Source of the DNA: Lysobacter enzymogenes
GTDB taxonomy: Bacteria > Pseudomonadota > Gammaproteobacteria > Xanthomonadales > Xanthomonadaceae
Length of the DNA: 64,000 nt
Direction of reading: 5' to 3'
Assembly (NCBI RefSeq): GCF_023617245.1
Contig: NZ_CP067396.1
Span: 4,030,001 to 4,094,000 of the forward strand
The notes beneath the pieces were generated by a model. The model was not told the DNA's origin. It saw only the letters and a list, made by a program, of their open reading frames with translations, and made no database searches. The translations under genes and the position numbers were made by a program. Below are positions 48,828-57,311 of the stretch, piece by piece; position 1 is the first letter of the stretch, and each line of letters starts with the position of its first letter.

Positions 48828-49769
48828 TCAGCGCCACTCGGCCAGGGCGGTCTCGAACTCCGCCGGTGTGCCGATGGCGCGGCCGTCGATGGACTTGTCA
48901 ATGCGCTTGACCAGCCCGGTCAGGACCTTGCCCGGCCCGCACTCGGCGGTGCGCTGGACGCCGGCGGCGGCCAGCGCCTGGACGCAGCCGGTCCACTGCA
49001 CCGGCAGGTACAGCTGGCGGACCAGGGCGTCGCGGATCGCCTCGACGCTGGCATGGACCTGGGCGTCGACGTTCTGCACCACCGGCAGGCCCGGCAGGCG
49101 CCACTCCAGCCCGGCCATGGCCTCGGCCAGGCGGTTGGCGGCTTCGCGCATCAGCGGGGTGTGCGAGGGCACGCTGACGGCCAGCTTGACCGCCTTGCGC
49201 ACGCCGGATTCGGCCAGCCGGGTCAGGGCCTTGTCGACCGCGCCGGCGTGGCCGCCGATCACGATCTGGCCCGGCGAGTTGTAGTTGGCCGGGACCACCA
49301 CCTCGCTGCCGGACACGGCCTGGCAGATCTCCTCGACCAGGGCGTCCTCGGCGCCGAGCACGGCGGCCATGGCGCCCACCCCGGCCGGGGCGGCTTCCTG
49401 CATCAGCTGGCCGCGCAGGCGCACCAGGTGCGCGCCGTCGCGCAGCGACAGCGCGCCGGCGGCGACCAGCGCGGTGTATTCGCCGAGGCTGTGCCCGGCC
49501 AGCAGCGCCGGCTGCGCGCCGCCGCGGGCCTGCCACAGCCGCCACACCGCCACGCCGGCCGCGAGCAACGCCGGCTGGGTGTATTCGGTGCGGTTGAGCA
49601 TTTCTTCCGGGCCGCCCTGGCTCAGCGCCCACAGGTCGACGCCGGCGCCGTCGCTGGCCTCGGCGAAGGATTCGCGCACGCCCGCGTGCAGTTCCGACAG
49701 CTCGGCCAGCATGCCCAGCGATTGCGAGCCCTGACCGGGGAAGACGAAAGAAAGTCGCTGGTCGCTCAC
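48828..49769 (-). CDS. fabD: Malonyl-CoA:ACP transacylase FabD
   Basis: A 313-residue acyltransferase that loads malonate onto ACP. The nucleophile Ser is in LLAGHSLGEYTALVAAG near residue 92, the active-site His in SVPSHTPLMREAA, and the N-terminus has FVFPGQGSQSLGML. There is no ATG in the right place; I chose the GTG at 49769 (VSDQRLSFVF), and a GTG two codons upstream is possible. No good ribosome site is visible for either. fabG follows after 159 bases. Confidence 0.95.
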   Translation of the reverse strand: MSDQRLSFVFPGQGSQSLGMLAELSELHAGVRESFAEASDGAGVDLWALSQGGPEEMLNRTEYTQPALLAAGVAVWRLWQARGGAQPALLAGHSLGEYTALVAAGALSLRDGAHLVRLRGQLMQEAAPAGVGAMAAVLGAEDALVEEICQAVSGSEVVVPANYNSPGQIVIGGHAGAVDKALTRLAESGVRKAVKLAVSVPSHTPLMREAANRLAEAMAGLEWRLPGLPVVQNVDAQVHASVEAIRDALVRQLYLPVQWTGCVQALAAAGVQRTAECGPGKVLTGLVKRIDKSIDGRAIGTPAEFETALAEWR

Positions 49770-49935
49770 GCGCACTGCCGTATCGATAGGGAGCGCGCAT
49801 GATACGGGCGAACCGCGGCGAACGTCTGTACCCGGCGGTACGGGGTCACAGCGCGTCGCAAAGTGACGCGAGCGGTTGTGCGCGATCGGCGGTTTCGACG
49901 CGCGGATCGCCGACCTCGACGCAGATGGTCCGACT

Positions 49936-50021
49936 TCAGGAGCTGCGCAAGCTGCGACCGCGAATCCGCAATTACGACGCAAGCGAGGTTTCGCGGTCGC
50001 AGCTCGCGCAGCTCCTACAGT
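49936..50021. repeat. Inverted repeat, family C variant
   Basis: Arms near 49936-49965 (AGGAGCTGCGCAAGCTGCGA) and 49992-50021 (CGGTCGCAGCTCGCGCAGCT) face each other across a 26-base spacer. It resembles 40231-40328 with the core changed from GGCGCAAGCC to CTGCGCAAGCT. It lies in the 339-base gap between fabD and the kinase-like gene (49770-50108), where I see no other gene. Confidence 0.85.
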
Positions 50022-50057
50022 CGGGCCTTCAGCGGCGCGGCGATCGGCTGGATGCAG

Positions 50058-50083
50058 AAGGCCGCGGGTCGCCCCGCGGCCTT
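50058..50083 (-). terminator. Terminator-like hairpin after the kinase-like gene
   Basis: On the minus strand AAGGCCGCGGG and CCGCGGCCTT form a stem of about 10 base pairs across a five-base loop, 26 bases after the stop. No T run follows, so its termination strength is doubtful. Confidence 0.5.
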
Positions 50084-50108
50084 CGGTGCGCCGCCAGCAG
50101 CGCCGAGA

Positions 50109-50912
50109 TCAGTCGATGAACTCGGCCATCTGCCGGATCGAATCGAAATCGCGGTCCGGGGCGAAGTCCACGCCCAGGCCGATCAGCACCGCGCACAGCG
50201 CCCACACCCAGGCCGCGCGACGCAGCGCCTGCACCGCGCCGCCGAGGCCGCGCGCGCGCCGGCCGAGCCAGCGGGTCAGCGACTGCACGAAGCCGAGCCG
50301 GTCGGCGGCGTCGCCGAGGCCGCGGCGCACTTCCTCGGCGCCGCCGCGCAACGACTCGGCGATGATCGCGCTGAGCTCGCGGTCGGGATCGCGGAAGTAA
50401 CGCGAGGTGCCGGCGGCGAAGATCAGCCAGTCGCGGATCTGCGCCTGCTGCACGCTCATGACCTCGGCCGGGTCTTCCTCGAAATCGATGAAGCCGATGC
50501 GGCCGTGCTCGTCGACGGTGAGGTTGCGCGCCAGCGGCTGGCCGATGTAGCCGCCGCGCGCGTGCACCTGGGCCAGCGCGCGCGCGGCTTCGGTGACCAG
50601 GCGGTAGGCCTCTGGCGGCGAAGACCGGCGCAGGCGCGCCGACAGCGTCTCGCCGATGTCGCTCAGCAACAGGTAGGTGTCGCCTTCGCCGAGGATGCTG
50701 GGCACGCGCACGTCGACCGCGGCCAGTTCCTGCAGGCGGCGCTGCTCGGTCTGGCGCGCGTCGGCGCCGACCCGGTGCGGCGGCGGCCGCAGCGACGGCA
50801 CGCCGAGCCGGCGCGCGGTCAGTTCCAGCGCGCGCAAGCGCAGGCGGCGGCTGCCGCCGCCATAGGATTTGAGCCAGGCCGTGCGGCCTTGCAGGTTCAG
50901 ACGGGTCACCAT
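50109..50912 (-). CDS. Kinase-like (Kdo/WaaP-type fold) protein with a C-terminal membrane helix
   Basis: A 267-residue protein resembling lipopolysaccharide or small serine/threonine kinases. A beta-3 type Lys (AWLKSYGG) is near residue 15, and a late DFG-like element is seen in RIGFIDFEEDPAEVMSVQQAQIRDW. Between them the catalytic loop reads GGYIGQPLARNLTV: the metal-binding Asn is there but the usual HxD Asp is not. One helix near residues 232-250 (WVWALCAVLIGLGVDFA) would anchor it, leaving a short tail. The start has AAGGA 8 bases upstream. It sits between fabH and fabD, which are normally adjacent. A membrane pseudokinase or an atypical sugar kinase are both possible. Confidence 0.65.
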   Translation of the reverse strand: MVTRLNLQGRTAWLKSYGGGSRRLRLRALELTARRLGVPSLRPPPHRVGADARQTEQRRLQELAAVDVRVPSILGEGDTYLLLSDIGETLSARLRRSSPPEAYRLVTEAARALAQVHARGGYIGQPLARNLTVDEHGRIGFIDFEEDPAEVMSVQQAQIRDWLIFAAGTSRYFRDPDRELSAIIAESLRGGAEEVRRGLGDAADRLGFVQSLTRWLGRRARGLGGAVQALRRAAWVWALCAVLIGLGVDFAPDRDFDSIRQMAEFID

Positions 50913-51005
50913 GACGCGAGTCCTTGTGCGTGGCGCCGCGCGCGGGCGCTCCGGCCCGTGGACGGGACGCCGCTCCACGCAGGAGCGGACGCCCCTGTTA
51001 ACGCA

Positions 51006-51986
51006 TTAGTAACGCAGCAGCGCCGAACCCCAAGTGAAACCGCCGCCGAAGGCCTCAAGCAGCAAAAGCTGGCCGCGCTGGACCTTGCCCGAGCGCACCG
51101 CTTCGTCGAGCGCCAGCGGCACCGAACCCGAGGAGGTGTTGCCGTGCTTGTCGACGGTGACGATCACCCGCTCCATCGGCATGTCCAGGCGCTTGGCCGT
51201 GGCCTCGATGATGCGCAGGTTGGCCTGGTGCGGAATCAGCCAGTCGATCTCGTGGCGGTCCAGGCCGTTGGCTTCCAGGGTCTCCTCGACCACCGAATCC
51301 AGCGCCTTGACCGCGTGCTTGAACACTTCGTTGCCGGTCATCAGCACGCGCACGCCGGCGTTGTGCTCTTCCGGCTTGAACCCGGCCGAGACGCCGACCG
51401 GATTCCACAGCAGCTCCTTCTTGCCGCCGTCGGCGTGCAGATGGGTGCTGAGGATGCCGGTCTCGCTATCGGCCTTGAGCACGACCGCGCCGGCGCCGTC
51501 GCCGAACAGCACGCAGGTCGAGCGATCGGTCCAGTCGAGCATGCGGGTCAGGGTTTCGGCGCCGACCACGAGCACGGTCTTGGCCGCGCCGGACCGGATG
51601 AACTTGTCGGCCACGGTCAGCGCGTAGACGAAGCCCGAGCAGGCCGCGTTGACGTCGAACGCCGGGCAGCCGTTGGCGCCGAGGCGGTGCTGCAGCAAGC
51701 AGGCGCTCGACGGGAAGATCAGGTCCGGGGTGGTGGTGCCCAGGATGATCAGATCGATCTCCTCGGGCGTCGTGCCGGCGGCTTCGAGCGCGCGCAGCGA
51801 GGCCTGGTAGGCCAGGTCGACGGTGGTCTCGCCTTCGGCGGCGACGTGGCGCTGGCGGATGCCGGTACGGGTCCGGATCCATTCGTCGCTGGTCTCGACG
51901 CGCTTGGCGAGCTCGTCGTTGGTCACCACCTGGGCCGGCAGGTAGCTGCCGGTGCCCGCAATCCGGGCGTAAATCCGATCTGTCAT
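51006..51986 (-). CDS. fabH: Beta-ketoacyl-ACP synthase III (FabH)
   Basis: A 326-residue enzyme that starts fatty-acid chains by joining acyl-CoA and malonyl-ACP. The catalytic Cys is in DVNAACSGFVYAL near residue 115, His in WLIPHQANLRIIEA and Asn in DKHGNTSSGSVPLAL. It is the first fab gene of the cluster on this strand. In xanthomonads FabH type influences branched versus straight chains, but this cannot be read here. The gap to rpmF is 262 bases with a hairpin; plsX, which usually lies there, is missing. Confidence 0.97.
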   Translation of the reverse strand: MTDRIYARIAGTGSYLPAQVVTNDELAKRVETSDEWIRTRTGIRQRHVAAEGETTVDLAYQASLRALEAAGTTPEEIDLIILGTTTPDLIFPSSACLLQHRLGANGCPAFDVNAACSGFVYALTVADKFIRSGAAKTVLVVGAETLTRMLDWTDRSTCVLFGDGAGAVVLKADSETGILSTHLHADGGKKELLWNPVGVSAGFKPEEHNAGVRVLMTGNEVFKHAVKALDSVVEETLEANGLDRHEIDWLIPHQANLRIIEATAKRLDMPMERVIVTVDKHGNTSSGSVPLALDEAVRSGKVQRGQLLLLEAFGGGFTWGSALLRY

Positions 51987-52071
51987 CACCGCTCCGCGGA
52001 GTTGCCGGGGCGGCCTGCGCGGGGACGAAGGCGCGAACGCGCGCGCACCCGCAGGCCACCGGAAAACAGGA

Positions 52072-52092
52072 CCGCCAGCGCAAAGCTGGCGG
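52072..52092 (-). terminator. Hairpin between rpmF and fabH
   Basis: CCGCCAGC and GCTGGCGG pair across a GCAAA loop. On the minus strand it is followed by TCCTGTTTTCC. It may end or weaken rpmF transcription before fabH. Confidence 0.6.
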
Positions 52093-52248
52093 AAGACGAA
52101 ACCGCGGAAGCCGCAGGTCTGTGGTCGCGCGGGACCGCCGCGGGGGCGGCCCGACCGGTGCCGGCGCGATGCCCTCGGGCATCCTCCGCCGGCCCAGATC
52201 GCGGCGACGCGCGCCAACTCCAGCGCGCGCCGCGGCGGACCGGGAGGA

Positions 52249-52443
52249 TTACTCCTCGTCGGCGACGCGCGACTTGGTGTCGATCACCTTCTTGCCGCGG
52301 TAGTAGCCGTCGGCGGTGACGTGGTGGCGGATGTGGGTCTCGCCGGTGGTCGGGTCGGTGGCCAGCTGCTTGCTGGACAGCGCATCGTGCGCACGGCGCT
52401 GGCCGCGACGGGACGGGGTGACGCGGGACTTCTGAACGGCCAT
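52249..52443 (-). CDS. rpmF: 50S ribosomal protein L32
   Basis: A 64-residue basic ribosomal protein. The start MAVQKSRVTPSRRGQRRAHD is the family signature, followed by HIRHHVTADGYYRGKKVID. The zinc-binding cysteines of some L32 proteins are absent, which is normal for the C-minus form. It follows the DUF177 gene, as in most bacteria, with 125 bases between. Confidence 0.97.
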   Translation of the reverse strand: MAVQKSRVTPSRRGQRRAHDALSSKQLATDPTTGETHIRHHVTADGYYRGKKVIDTKSRVADEE

Positions 52444-52568
52444 GGTCTTGCTCCGGAAAAGCGGTGGAAACCTGAGGTGGATAGCGTAAGCCCGATTAGC
52501 AGGACTCGCTCGATGCCTGCAGGTCGGATGTGGAACTGGATATTTTGCAACAACCCAACGGGTTTGGG

Positions 52569-53093
52569 TCAGTTGTTCTTCTTCAGCGACGACAGCGCGG
52601 CGAACGGGTTGGCGGCGTCCAGCTCGACCTGGGTGGCCGAGAAGTCGCGCTCGACCGCCTCGCTGTCCGGCGCCACCGGGACCACGGGCACGGCCAGGAT
52701 CAATTCGTCCTCGACCATCTCCGCGGGCCGCAGCATGCCGTCTTCGGGCATCAGCAGCGGCTCGTAACCGGGCGGCAACGCGGCTTCGTCGGCCTCGTCG
52801 CGGATCAGGCCGAGGCGCTGCTCGATCCGGACCGGCATCACGAACCGCTCCAGCGAACGCTGGCACAGCAGCGGCAGTCCGGCTTCGATCTTCAGCTCGG
52901 CGTAGGGCACCCGCAGCTCGTCGGTGTCGAAGTCCAGCGAGAACCGGACTTCGCCGTCGACGTCGTACAGCAGGCCCTGCAGGCGCGTCAGCGCCGACAA
53001 CGGCAGACGGCCTTCCACACCGCGCCGTGCCGCCACCAGGCGCCAGGCATCCAGAACTTCGGGCACCCGCCCAGGTGGCACTTCGGCTGACAT
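52569..53093 (-). CDS. yceD: DUF177 (YceD) protein
   Basis: A 174-residue acidic protein of the YceD family, linked to 23S rRNA processing in plants and E. coli. Marks are LDFDTDELRVPYAELKIEAGLPLLCQRSLERFVMPV and MVEDELILAVPVVPVAPD, with a C-terminal ANPFAALSSLKKNN. The Cys in PLLCQRSLER is the conserved single Cys. It is directly upstream of rpmF, the standard pairing. The divergent gene on the plus strand begins close to its start. Confidence 0.92.
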   Translation of the reverse strand: MSAEVPPGRVPEVLDAWRLVAARRGVEGRLPLSALTRLQGLLYDVDGEVRFSLDFDTDELRVPYAELKIEAGLPLLCQRSLERFVMPVRIEQRLGLIRDEADEAALPPGYEPLLMPEDGMLRPAEMVEDELILAVPVVPVAPDSEAVERDFSATQVELDAANPFAALSSLKKNN

Positions 53094-53112
53094 AAGCCGC
53101 GAAATGGTAGAG

Positions 53113-53589
53113 ATGGCGCGGGCCTGTGTCAAACCGGTGACGCAGCGCAAGTCCCGGGCCGGCCAGGGATTTGCCCCTGGCCGGCCCGGACGTGCAGACT
53201 GCCCGGCCTCGATCCATGCCACGGGCCTGACCTTGGCCATCGCCCTGTTAATCTTCCTGACCACAGCGGCCGCGGCGATCCTGGCCGCCGCCCTGCTGTA
53301 CCGGCCGCTGCAGCGCCAGCGCGCGGTGCGCGAGGTTCTCGACGCCGCCGACGCCCTGGAAGAGCGCCTGCGCACCGCCCGCGCCGAGATCGAGGCGGTG
53401 GCCGGCGACGAAGGCCGCGACCCGGTCGGCGAGGCCATGCGCGAGATGCTGCGCCAGCGCCTGTGGCTGCGCGACCACGGCCGCCAGGCCAGCCTGAACC
53501 AGCTCGGCGAGGTCCGCGCTTCGATCGACGCCGCGCGCGGACGGATCGAACAGCAATTGGTGCAGATCGAACAGGCCCGGCTGAACTGA
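53113..53589 (+). CDS. Membrane-anchored coiled-coil protein of unknown function
   Basis: Up to 158 residues. A hydrophobic helix (LTLAIALLIFLTTAAAAILAAALLY) is followed by a long charged helix predicted as coiled coil (RAVREVLDAADALEERLRTARAEIEAVAGDEG, then RASIDAARGRIEQQLVQIEQARLN). I recognise no family. The start is uncertain: the ATG at 53113 leaves 38 low-complexity residues before the helix, and a non-ATG start near 53229 is possible. It ends 4 bases before maf, so the two are probably co-transcribed. Confidence 0.6.
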   Translation: MARACVKPVTQRKSRAGQGFAPGRPGRADCPASIHATGLTLAIALLIFLTTAAAAILAAALLYRPLQRQRAVREVLDAADALEERLRTARAEIEAVAGDEGRDPVGEAMREMLRQRLWLRDHGRQASLNQLGEVRASIDAARGRIEQQLVQIEQARLN

Positions 53590-53593
53590 GCCC

Positions 53594-54169
53594 ATGACCC
53601 CGCTGATCCTCGCCTCCACCTCCGTCTACCGCCGCGAACTGCTCGCCCGCCTGCGCCTGGACTTCGACGTCGCCCGCCCCGAGACCGACGAAACCCCGCA
53701 ACCCGGCGAGGCGCCGGCGGCGCTGGCCTGGCGTCTGGCCGAAGCCAAGGCCGCCGCGGTCGCCGCGCAGCGCCCCGGGGCGTGGGTGATCGGCTCCGAC
53801 CAGGTCGCCGAATTCGACGGCCGGCCGATCGGCAAGCCCGGCGGACGCGACCAGGCGATCGCGCAACTGAGCGCGATGTCCGGGCGCGAGGTGCGCTTCT
53901 GCACCGGCGTATGCGTGCTGCGCGACGGCGAGGCCGGCTTGAGCGAACTCGATGTCACCGTGGTGCGCTTCCGCGAACTGGCGTTGGCCGAGATCGAGCG
54001 CTACGTCGATGCCGAGCGCCCCTTCGACTGCGCCGGCAGCTTCAAGTCCGAAGGCCTCGGCATCGCCTTGTTCGAGGCGATCGAGTCGCGCGACCCGACC
54101 GCGCTGGTCGGACTGCCGCTGATCGCGACCGCGCGGCTGCTGCGGCGCGCGGGGTATGCCCTGCCCTGA
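53594..54169 (+). CDS. Maf-type nucleotide pyrophosphatase (YceF subgroup)
   Basis: A 191-residue enzyme that hydrolyses modified nucleoside triphosphates; E. coli YceF prefers 7-methyl-GTP. The Maf core is LILASTSVYRRELLARL at the N-terminus, VIGSDQVAEFDGRPIGKPG and YVDAERPFDCAGSFKSEGLGIALF. The YceF subgroup is suggested by the location next to yceD-rpmF and by DCAGSFKSEG. It follows the coiled-coil gene by four bases. Confidence 0.92.
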   Translation: MTPLILASTSVYRRELLARLRLDFDVARPETDETPQPGEAPAALAWRLAEAKAAAVAAQRPGAWVIGSDQVAEFDGRPIGKPGGRDQAIAQLSAMSGREVRFCTGVCVLRDGEAGLSELDVTVVRFRELALAEIERYVDAERPFDCAGSFKSEGLGIALFEAIESRDPTALVGLPLIATARLLRRAGYALP

Positions 54170-54285
54170 GCGATCCGCCGCGCCGCGCCGGGCGCGCGGC
54201 AGCGGACGACGCGCGGCAGCGAGGATCGAGCGGCGCCATCGCGCCGGACGCTGCGTGAGAGCGCCCTGCCCCGCGCCGCGCCGGC

Positions 54286-56157
54286 TCAGGGCCGGCGCAG
54301 ATCGATCGGTTGCTCGGCCCAATCCTCGACGCTGCCGTCGCGCCCGTGCAGGCGCAGGCCCAGCCAGTGGCGGCCGGGCGGCTCGGCATCGAGCTGCACG
54401 GTGGCTTCGAAGCCGACCTGCGGATGCTGCGGATCGCTGGAACGGCGGCCGTCGCGCAGCGTCCAGTACTCGCGCACGCCGATGCGCTCGCGGCCGTAAT
54501 GGGCCTGCGCCACCACCCGCCCGTCGAGCATGACCTCGACCTTGTCCAGCCCGACCCCGTCCTTGAACGCCCAGCCGGTGACCGCGAACGCGCCCGGTCC
54601 GACCCGTGCGCCGGCCGCGGGCTGGTCGATCCAGGCCATCGCCGGCGTCGTGCAGTCGCCGCTGCGCGGCGCGCCATCGAACGCGAACAGGACGAAGCGC
54701 TGGCGGCCGTGATCGACGTTGAGCACCCGCGGCGGCGGCAGCGGGCCGACCATCGCGCACAGGTCGTGATAGCGCTGCAGCAGATTCTTGTAGGCGACCT
54801 CGGTGGCGCCGACCACCAGCAGCGCCGGGCCCTCGCCCCAGTCGGCGCGGCCGTCGCGGTGCAGTCCCCACAAGCGCAGTTGCGGCGCGCGGCCGTGCTT
54901 GTGGTTGATCGGATGATCGAGCACGGCGATGCGCGGATCGTCGAGGGCGAAGCCGAGTTCGGCGCCGACCTTGAAATTGTCGGCGACCAGGCGCGTGCCC
55001 GGCGGCATCGTCGCGAGTTTCGCCCGCACCGCGCGCGCCAGCTCGTCCCAGCCGGCGAAGTTGGCCGGGTACCACTTCTCGCCGGCGCTGCGCGCGCGCA
55101 ACTCCGGCCGCGACACCGCGACGTAATAGCCCAGCATCGCCAGCAGCGCCGCGCCGGCCAGGCCCGCGCACAACCCGCGCGCCCATTCCGGCCAGCGCGC
55201 CAGCACCAGCGGCAGCAACGGCAGCAACGCCATGAAGCCCGGCAGCGGCCAGTGGAAGCTGACCCGCTCGGTGTCGGCGAAAAAGCCGAGCACGAAGAAG
55301 CCGAGCACGATCAGGCTGCCGAGCAAGGCGAAGTAGCGCGTCGCCGGCGAGGGATCGCGCGCACCGCGCCAACCGGCCGCGAGCAGCGCGGCGAACAGGA
55401 ACGGGGTGACCAGCAAGGCCTGGATCGCGACGAACCACAGACCGTCGGTGTGGAACGCCCACGGATGCCGGTCGACCAACTGGAAACGCAGGCCGGCATC
55501 GGCGTTGTCGAGGTTCCAGGCCACCAGCGGCGCCCAGGCCGAGGCGCCGATCGCCACCGCGGTCAGCACGCGCACGTCGCGCAGCGCGCGGCGGCCTTCG
55601 GGCAGCAGCATCAGCACCAGGAAGCCGACGCCGATCACCGCGATGAAGCGGTAGTGGCTGAGCGCGCCCAACGCCAGACCCGCGGCGAGTTCGACCGCGC
55701 TGCGCGCATCGACCTGGCGCAGCAGGCGCGCGCCCGCGTCCAGGCACAGCAGCGTCGCCAGCGCCATCATCGCATCGGGCAAGGCGAGCAAGCCGAGCGT
55801 GCCCGACAGCGGCAACAGCAAGGCATAGCTGCCGGCGATCCAGCCGTTGCGCGCGCCGAACTCGCGCGCGGTCACCCGCGCCAGCAGCCAGGGCACCAAC
55901 GCGGCGATGGCCAGGAACGGCGCGCGCAGCGCCAGCGGGCGGGTGCCGCCCAACTCCACGCCCAGCCGCGCCAGCCACGCGGTCAGTCCGGGCAGGTCGG
56001 AATAGGCCGCGGCGGGATGGCGGCCTTCCTGCCAATAGAACGCTTCGTCGACGAACAGCGGCAGCTTGGCGGCGACGGCGAGCTTGAGCAGCAACACCAG
56101 CGTCCACAGCGCCCAGAACACATTGCGCATCGCGCTGGCTTCGTCCCTGTCCCGCAT
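54286..56157 (-). CDS. ArnT-like membrane glycosyltransferase (GT-C, family 39 type)
   Basis: A 623-residue integral membrane protein. About twelve helices fill the first 400 residues. The GT-C acidic motif is in FVDEAFYWQEGRHPAAAYSDLPGLTAWL near residue 35. The C-terminal third is soluble (LGFALDDPRIAVLDHPINHK, GPLPPPRVLNVDHGRQRFVLF) and ends in a beta-rich part with GAFAVTGWAFKDGVG. The family moves a sugar from a polyprenyl-phosphate to lipid A, protein or a polymer; the acceptor is unknown. I chose the ATG at 56157; a GTG at 56163 and an ATG at 56130 are alternatives. Confidence 0.85.
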   Translation of the reverse strand: MRDRDEASAMRNVFWALWTLVLLLKLAVAAKLPLFVDEAFYWQEGRHPAAAYSDLPGLTAWLARLGVELGGTRPLALRAPFLAIAALVPWLLARVTAREFGARNGWIAGSYALLLPLSGTLGLLALPDAMMALATLLCLDAGARLLRQVDARSAVELAAGLALGALSHYRFIAVIGVGFLVLMLLPEGRRALRDVRVLTAVAIGASAWAPLVAWNLDNADAGLRFQLVDRHPWAFHTDGLWFVAIQALLVTPFLFAALLAAGWRGARDPSPATRYFALLGSLIVLGFFVLGFFADTERVSFHWPLPGFMALLPLLPLVLARWPEWARGLCAGLAGAALLAMLGYYVAVSRPELRARSAGEKWYPANFAGWDELARAVRAKLATMPPGTRLVADNFKVGAELGFALDDPRIAVLDHPINHKHGRAPQLRLWGLHRDGRADWGEGPALLVVGATEVAYKNLLQRYHDLCAMVGPLPPPRVLNVDHGRQRFVLFAFDGAPRSGDCTTPAMAWIDQPAAGARVGPGAFAVTGWAFKDGVGLDKVEVMLDGRVVAQAHYGRERIGVREYWTLRDGRRSSDPQHPQVGFEATVQLDAEPPGRHWLGLRLHGRDGSVEDWAEQPIDLRRP

Positions 56158-56342
56158 CGGCACCCGACCTCGCTACACTCTCGAATGTTTGGGGATCGTC
56201 CGCGCCGGCGAGAACGCGGTCGCGCCGCGATTTGTTGACGCGCATCGCATAAGCGCGTGCGCGCCGCGTCGCCGACCCTCACGAACCTGACAAAAACGAC
56301 ATCTTCGACTTCACCCGTCTTTACCACACCACGGCAGGCCCG

Positions 56343-57311
56343 ATGAGCGCAGGCAAGATCACCGCAAGCAGCGCGACGCACGACGCGGCCATCCTAACCG
56401 ATGGCCTGCGCAGCGCCCTCGAACAAGCGCAGGCGCAGGTCAACGCGCTAGTGCTCGGCAAGGCGCAGGCGGTGCGCCTGGCCTTCGTCGCGCTGCTGTC
56501 CGACGGGCACCTGCTGATCGAGGACCTGCCCGGCCTCGGCAAGACCACGCTCGCGCATGCGCTGGCGGCGACGCTGGGCCTGGAGTTCCAGCGCGTGCAG
56601 TTCACTTCCGACCTGTTGCCGGCCGACGTGGTCGGCGTGTCGGTGTTCGATCCGACCTCGCGCCAGTTCCAGTTCCATCCCGGCCCGGTGTTCGCCCAGG
56701 TGCTGCTCGCCGACGAGATCAACCGCGCGCCGCCGCGCACGCAAAGCGCGCTGCTGGAAGCGATGGCCGAGCACCAGGTGACCGTGGACGGGCGCAGCCA
56801 CCGGCTGCCGGATCCGTTCTTCGTCATCGCCACCCAGAACCCGGTCGACCTGTCGGGCACCTACCCGCTGCCCGATTCGCAGCTCGACCGCTTCCTGCTG
56901 CGCCTGCAACTGGGCTATCCCGACGAAGCCGCCGAGCGCGACCTGCTCGCCGGCGCCGACCGCCGCCACCTGATCGCGCAAGCGCGCGCGCTGCTGAGCG
57001 CGCCGGACGTGCAGGCGATCCGCAGCGCGGTCGACGCGGTCCACGCCAGCGAGGCGCTGATCGGCTACGTGCAGGCGCTGCTGGCGCGCAGCCGCAAGCA
57101 CCCGGGCGTGCGCGTGGGCCTGTCGCCGCGCGCCGGCCTGGCGCTGCTGCGCGCCGCGCGCGCCTACGCGCTGCTGCTCGGCCGCGGCCACGTGGTGCCC
57201 GAGGACGTGCAGGCGCTGTTCGCCGCGGTCGCCACCCATCGCCTGGTCGCCGAGGCCGACGCCGCCGCCGACCTGGCCAAGTCGATCCTCTACGCGGTGG
57301 CCGTGGATTGA
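56343..57311 (+). CDS. MoxR-type AAA+ ATPase
   Basis: A 322-residue ATPase thought to act as a chaperone for metal or vWA-type partners. Walker A is DLPGLGKTTLAHALA near residue 65, Walker B LLADEINRAPPRTQSALLEAM, sensor 1 in FFVIATQNPVDLSGTYPLPDSQLDRFLLRL and sensor 2 in SPRAGLALLRAARAYAL. It leads a tightly coupled set MoxR-DUF58-TgpA-Slp (overlaps of a few bases), a widely conserved arrangement. No vWA gene is in this operon; the vWA lipoprotein at 280 is far away. Confidence 0.95.
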   Translation: MSAGKITASSATHDAAILTDGLRSALEQAQAQVNALVLGKAQAVRLAFVALLSDGHLLIEDLPGLGKTTLAHALAATLGLEFQRVQFTSDLLPADVVGVSVFDPTSRQFQFHPGPVFAQVLLADEINRAPPRTQSALLEAMAEHQVTVDGRSHRLPDPFFVIATQNPVDLSGTYPLPDSQLDRFLLRLQLGYPDEAAERDLLAGADRRHLIAQARALLSAPDVQAIRSAVDAVHASEALIGYVQALLARSRKHPGVRVGLSPRAGLALLRAARAYALLLGRGHVVPEDVQALFAAVATHRLVAEADAAADLAKSILYAVAVD

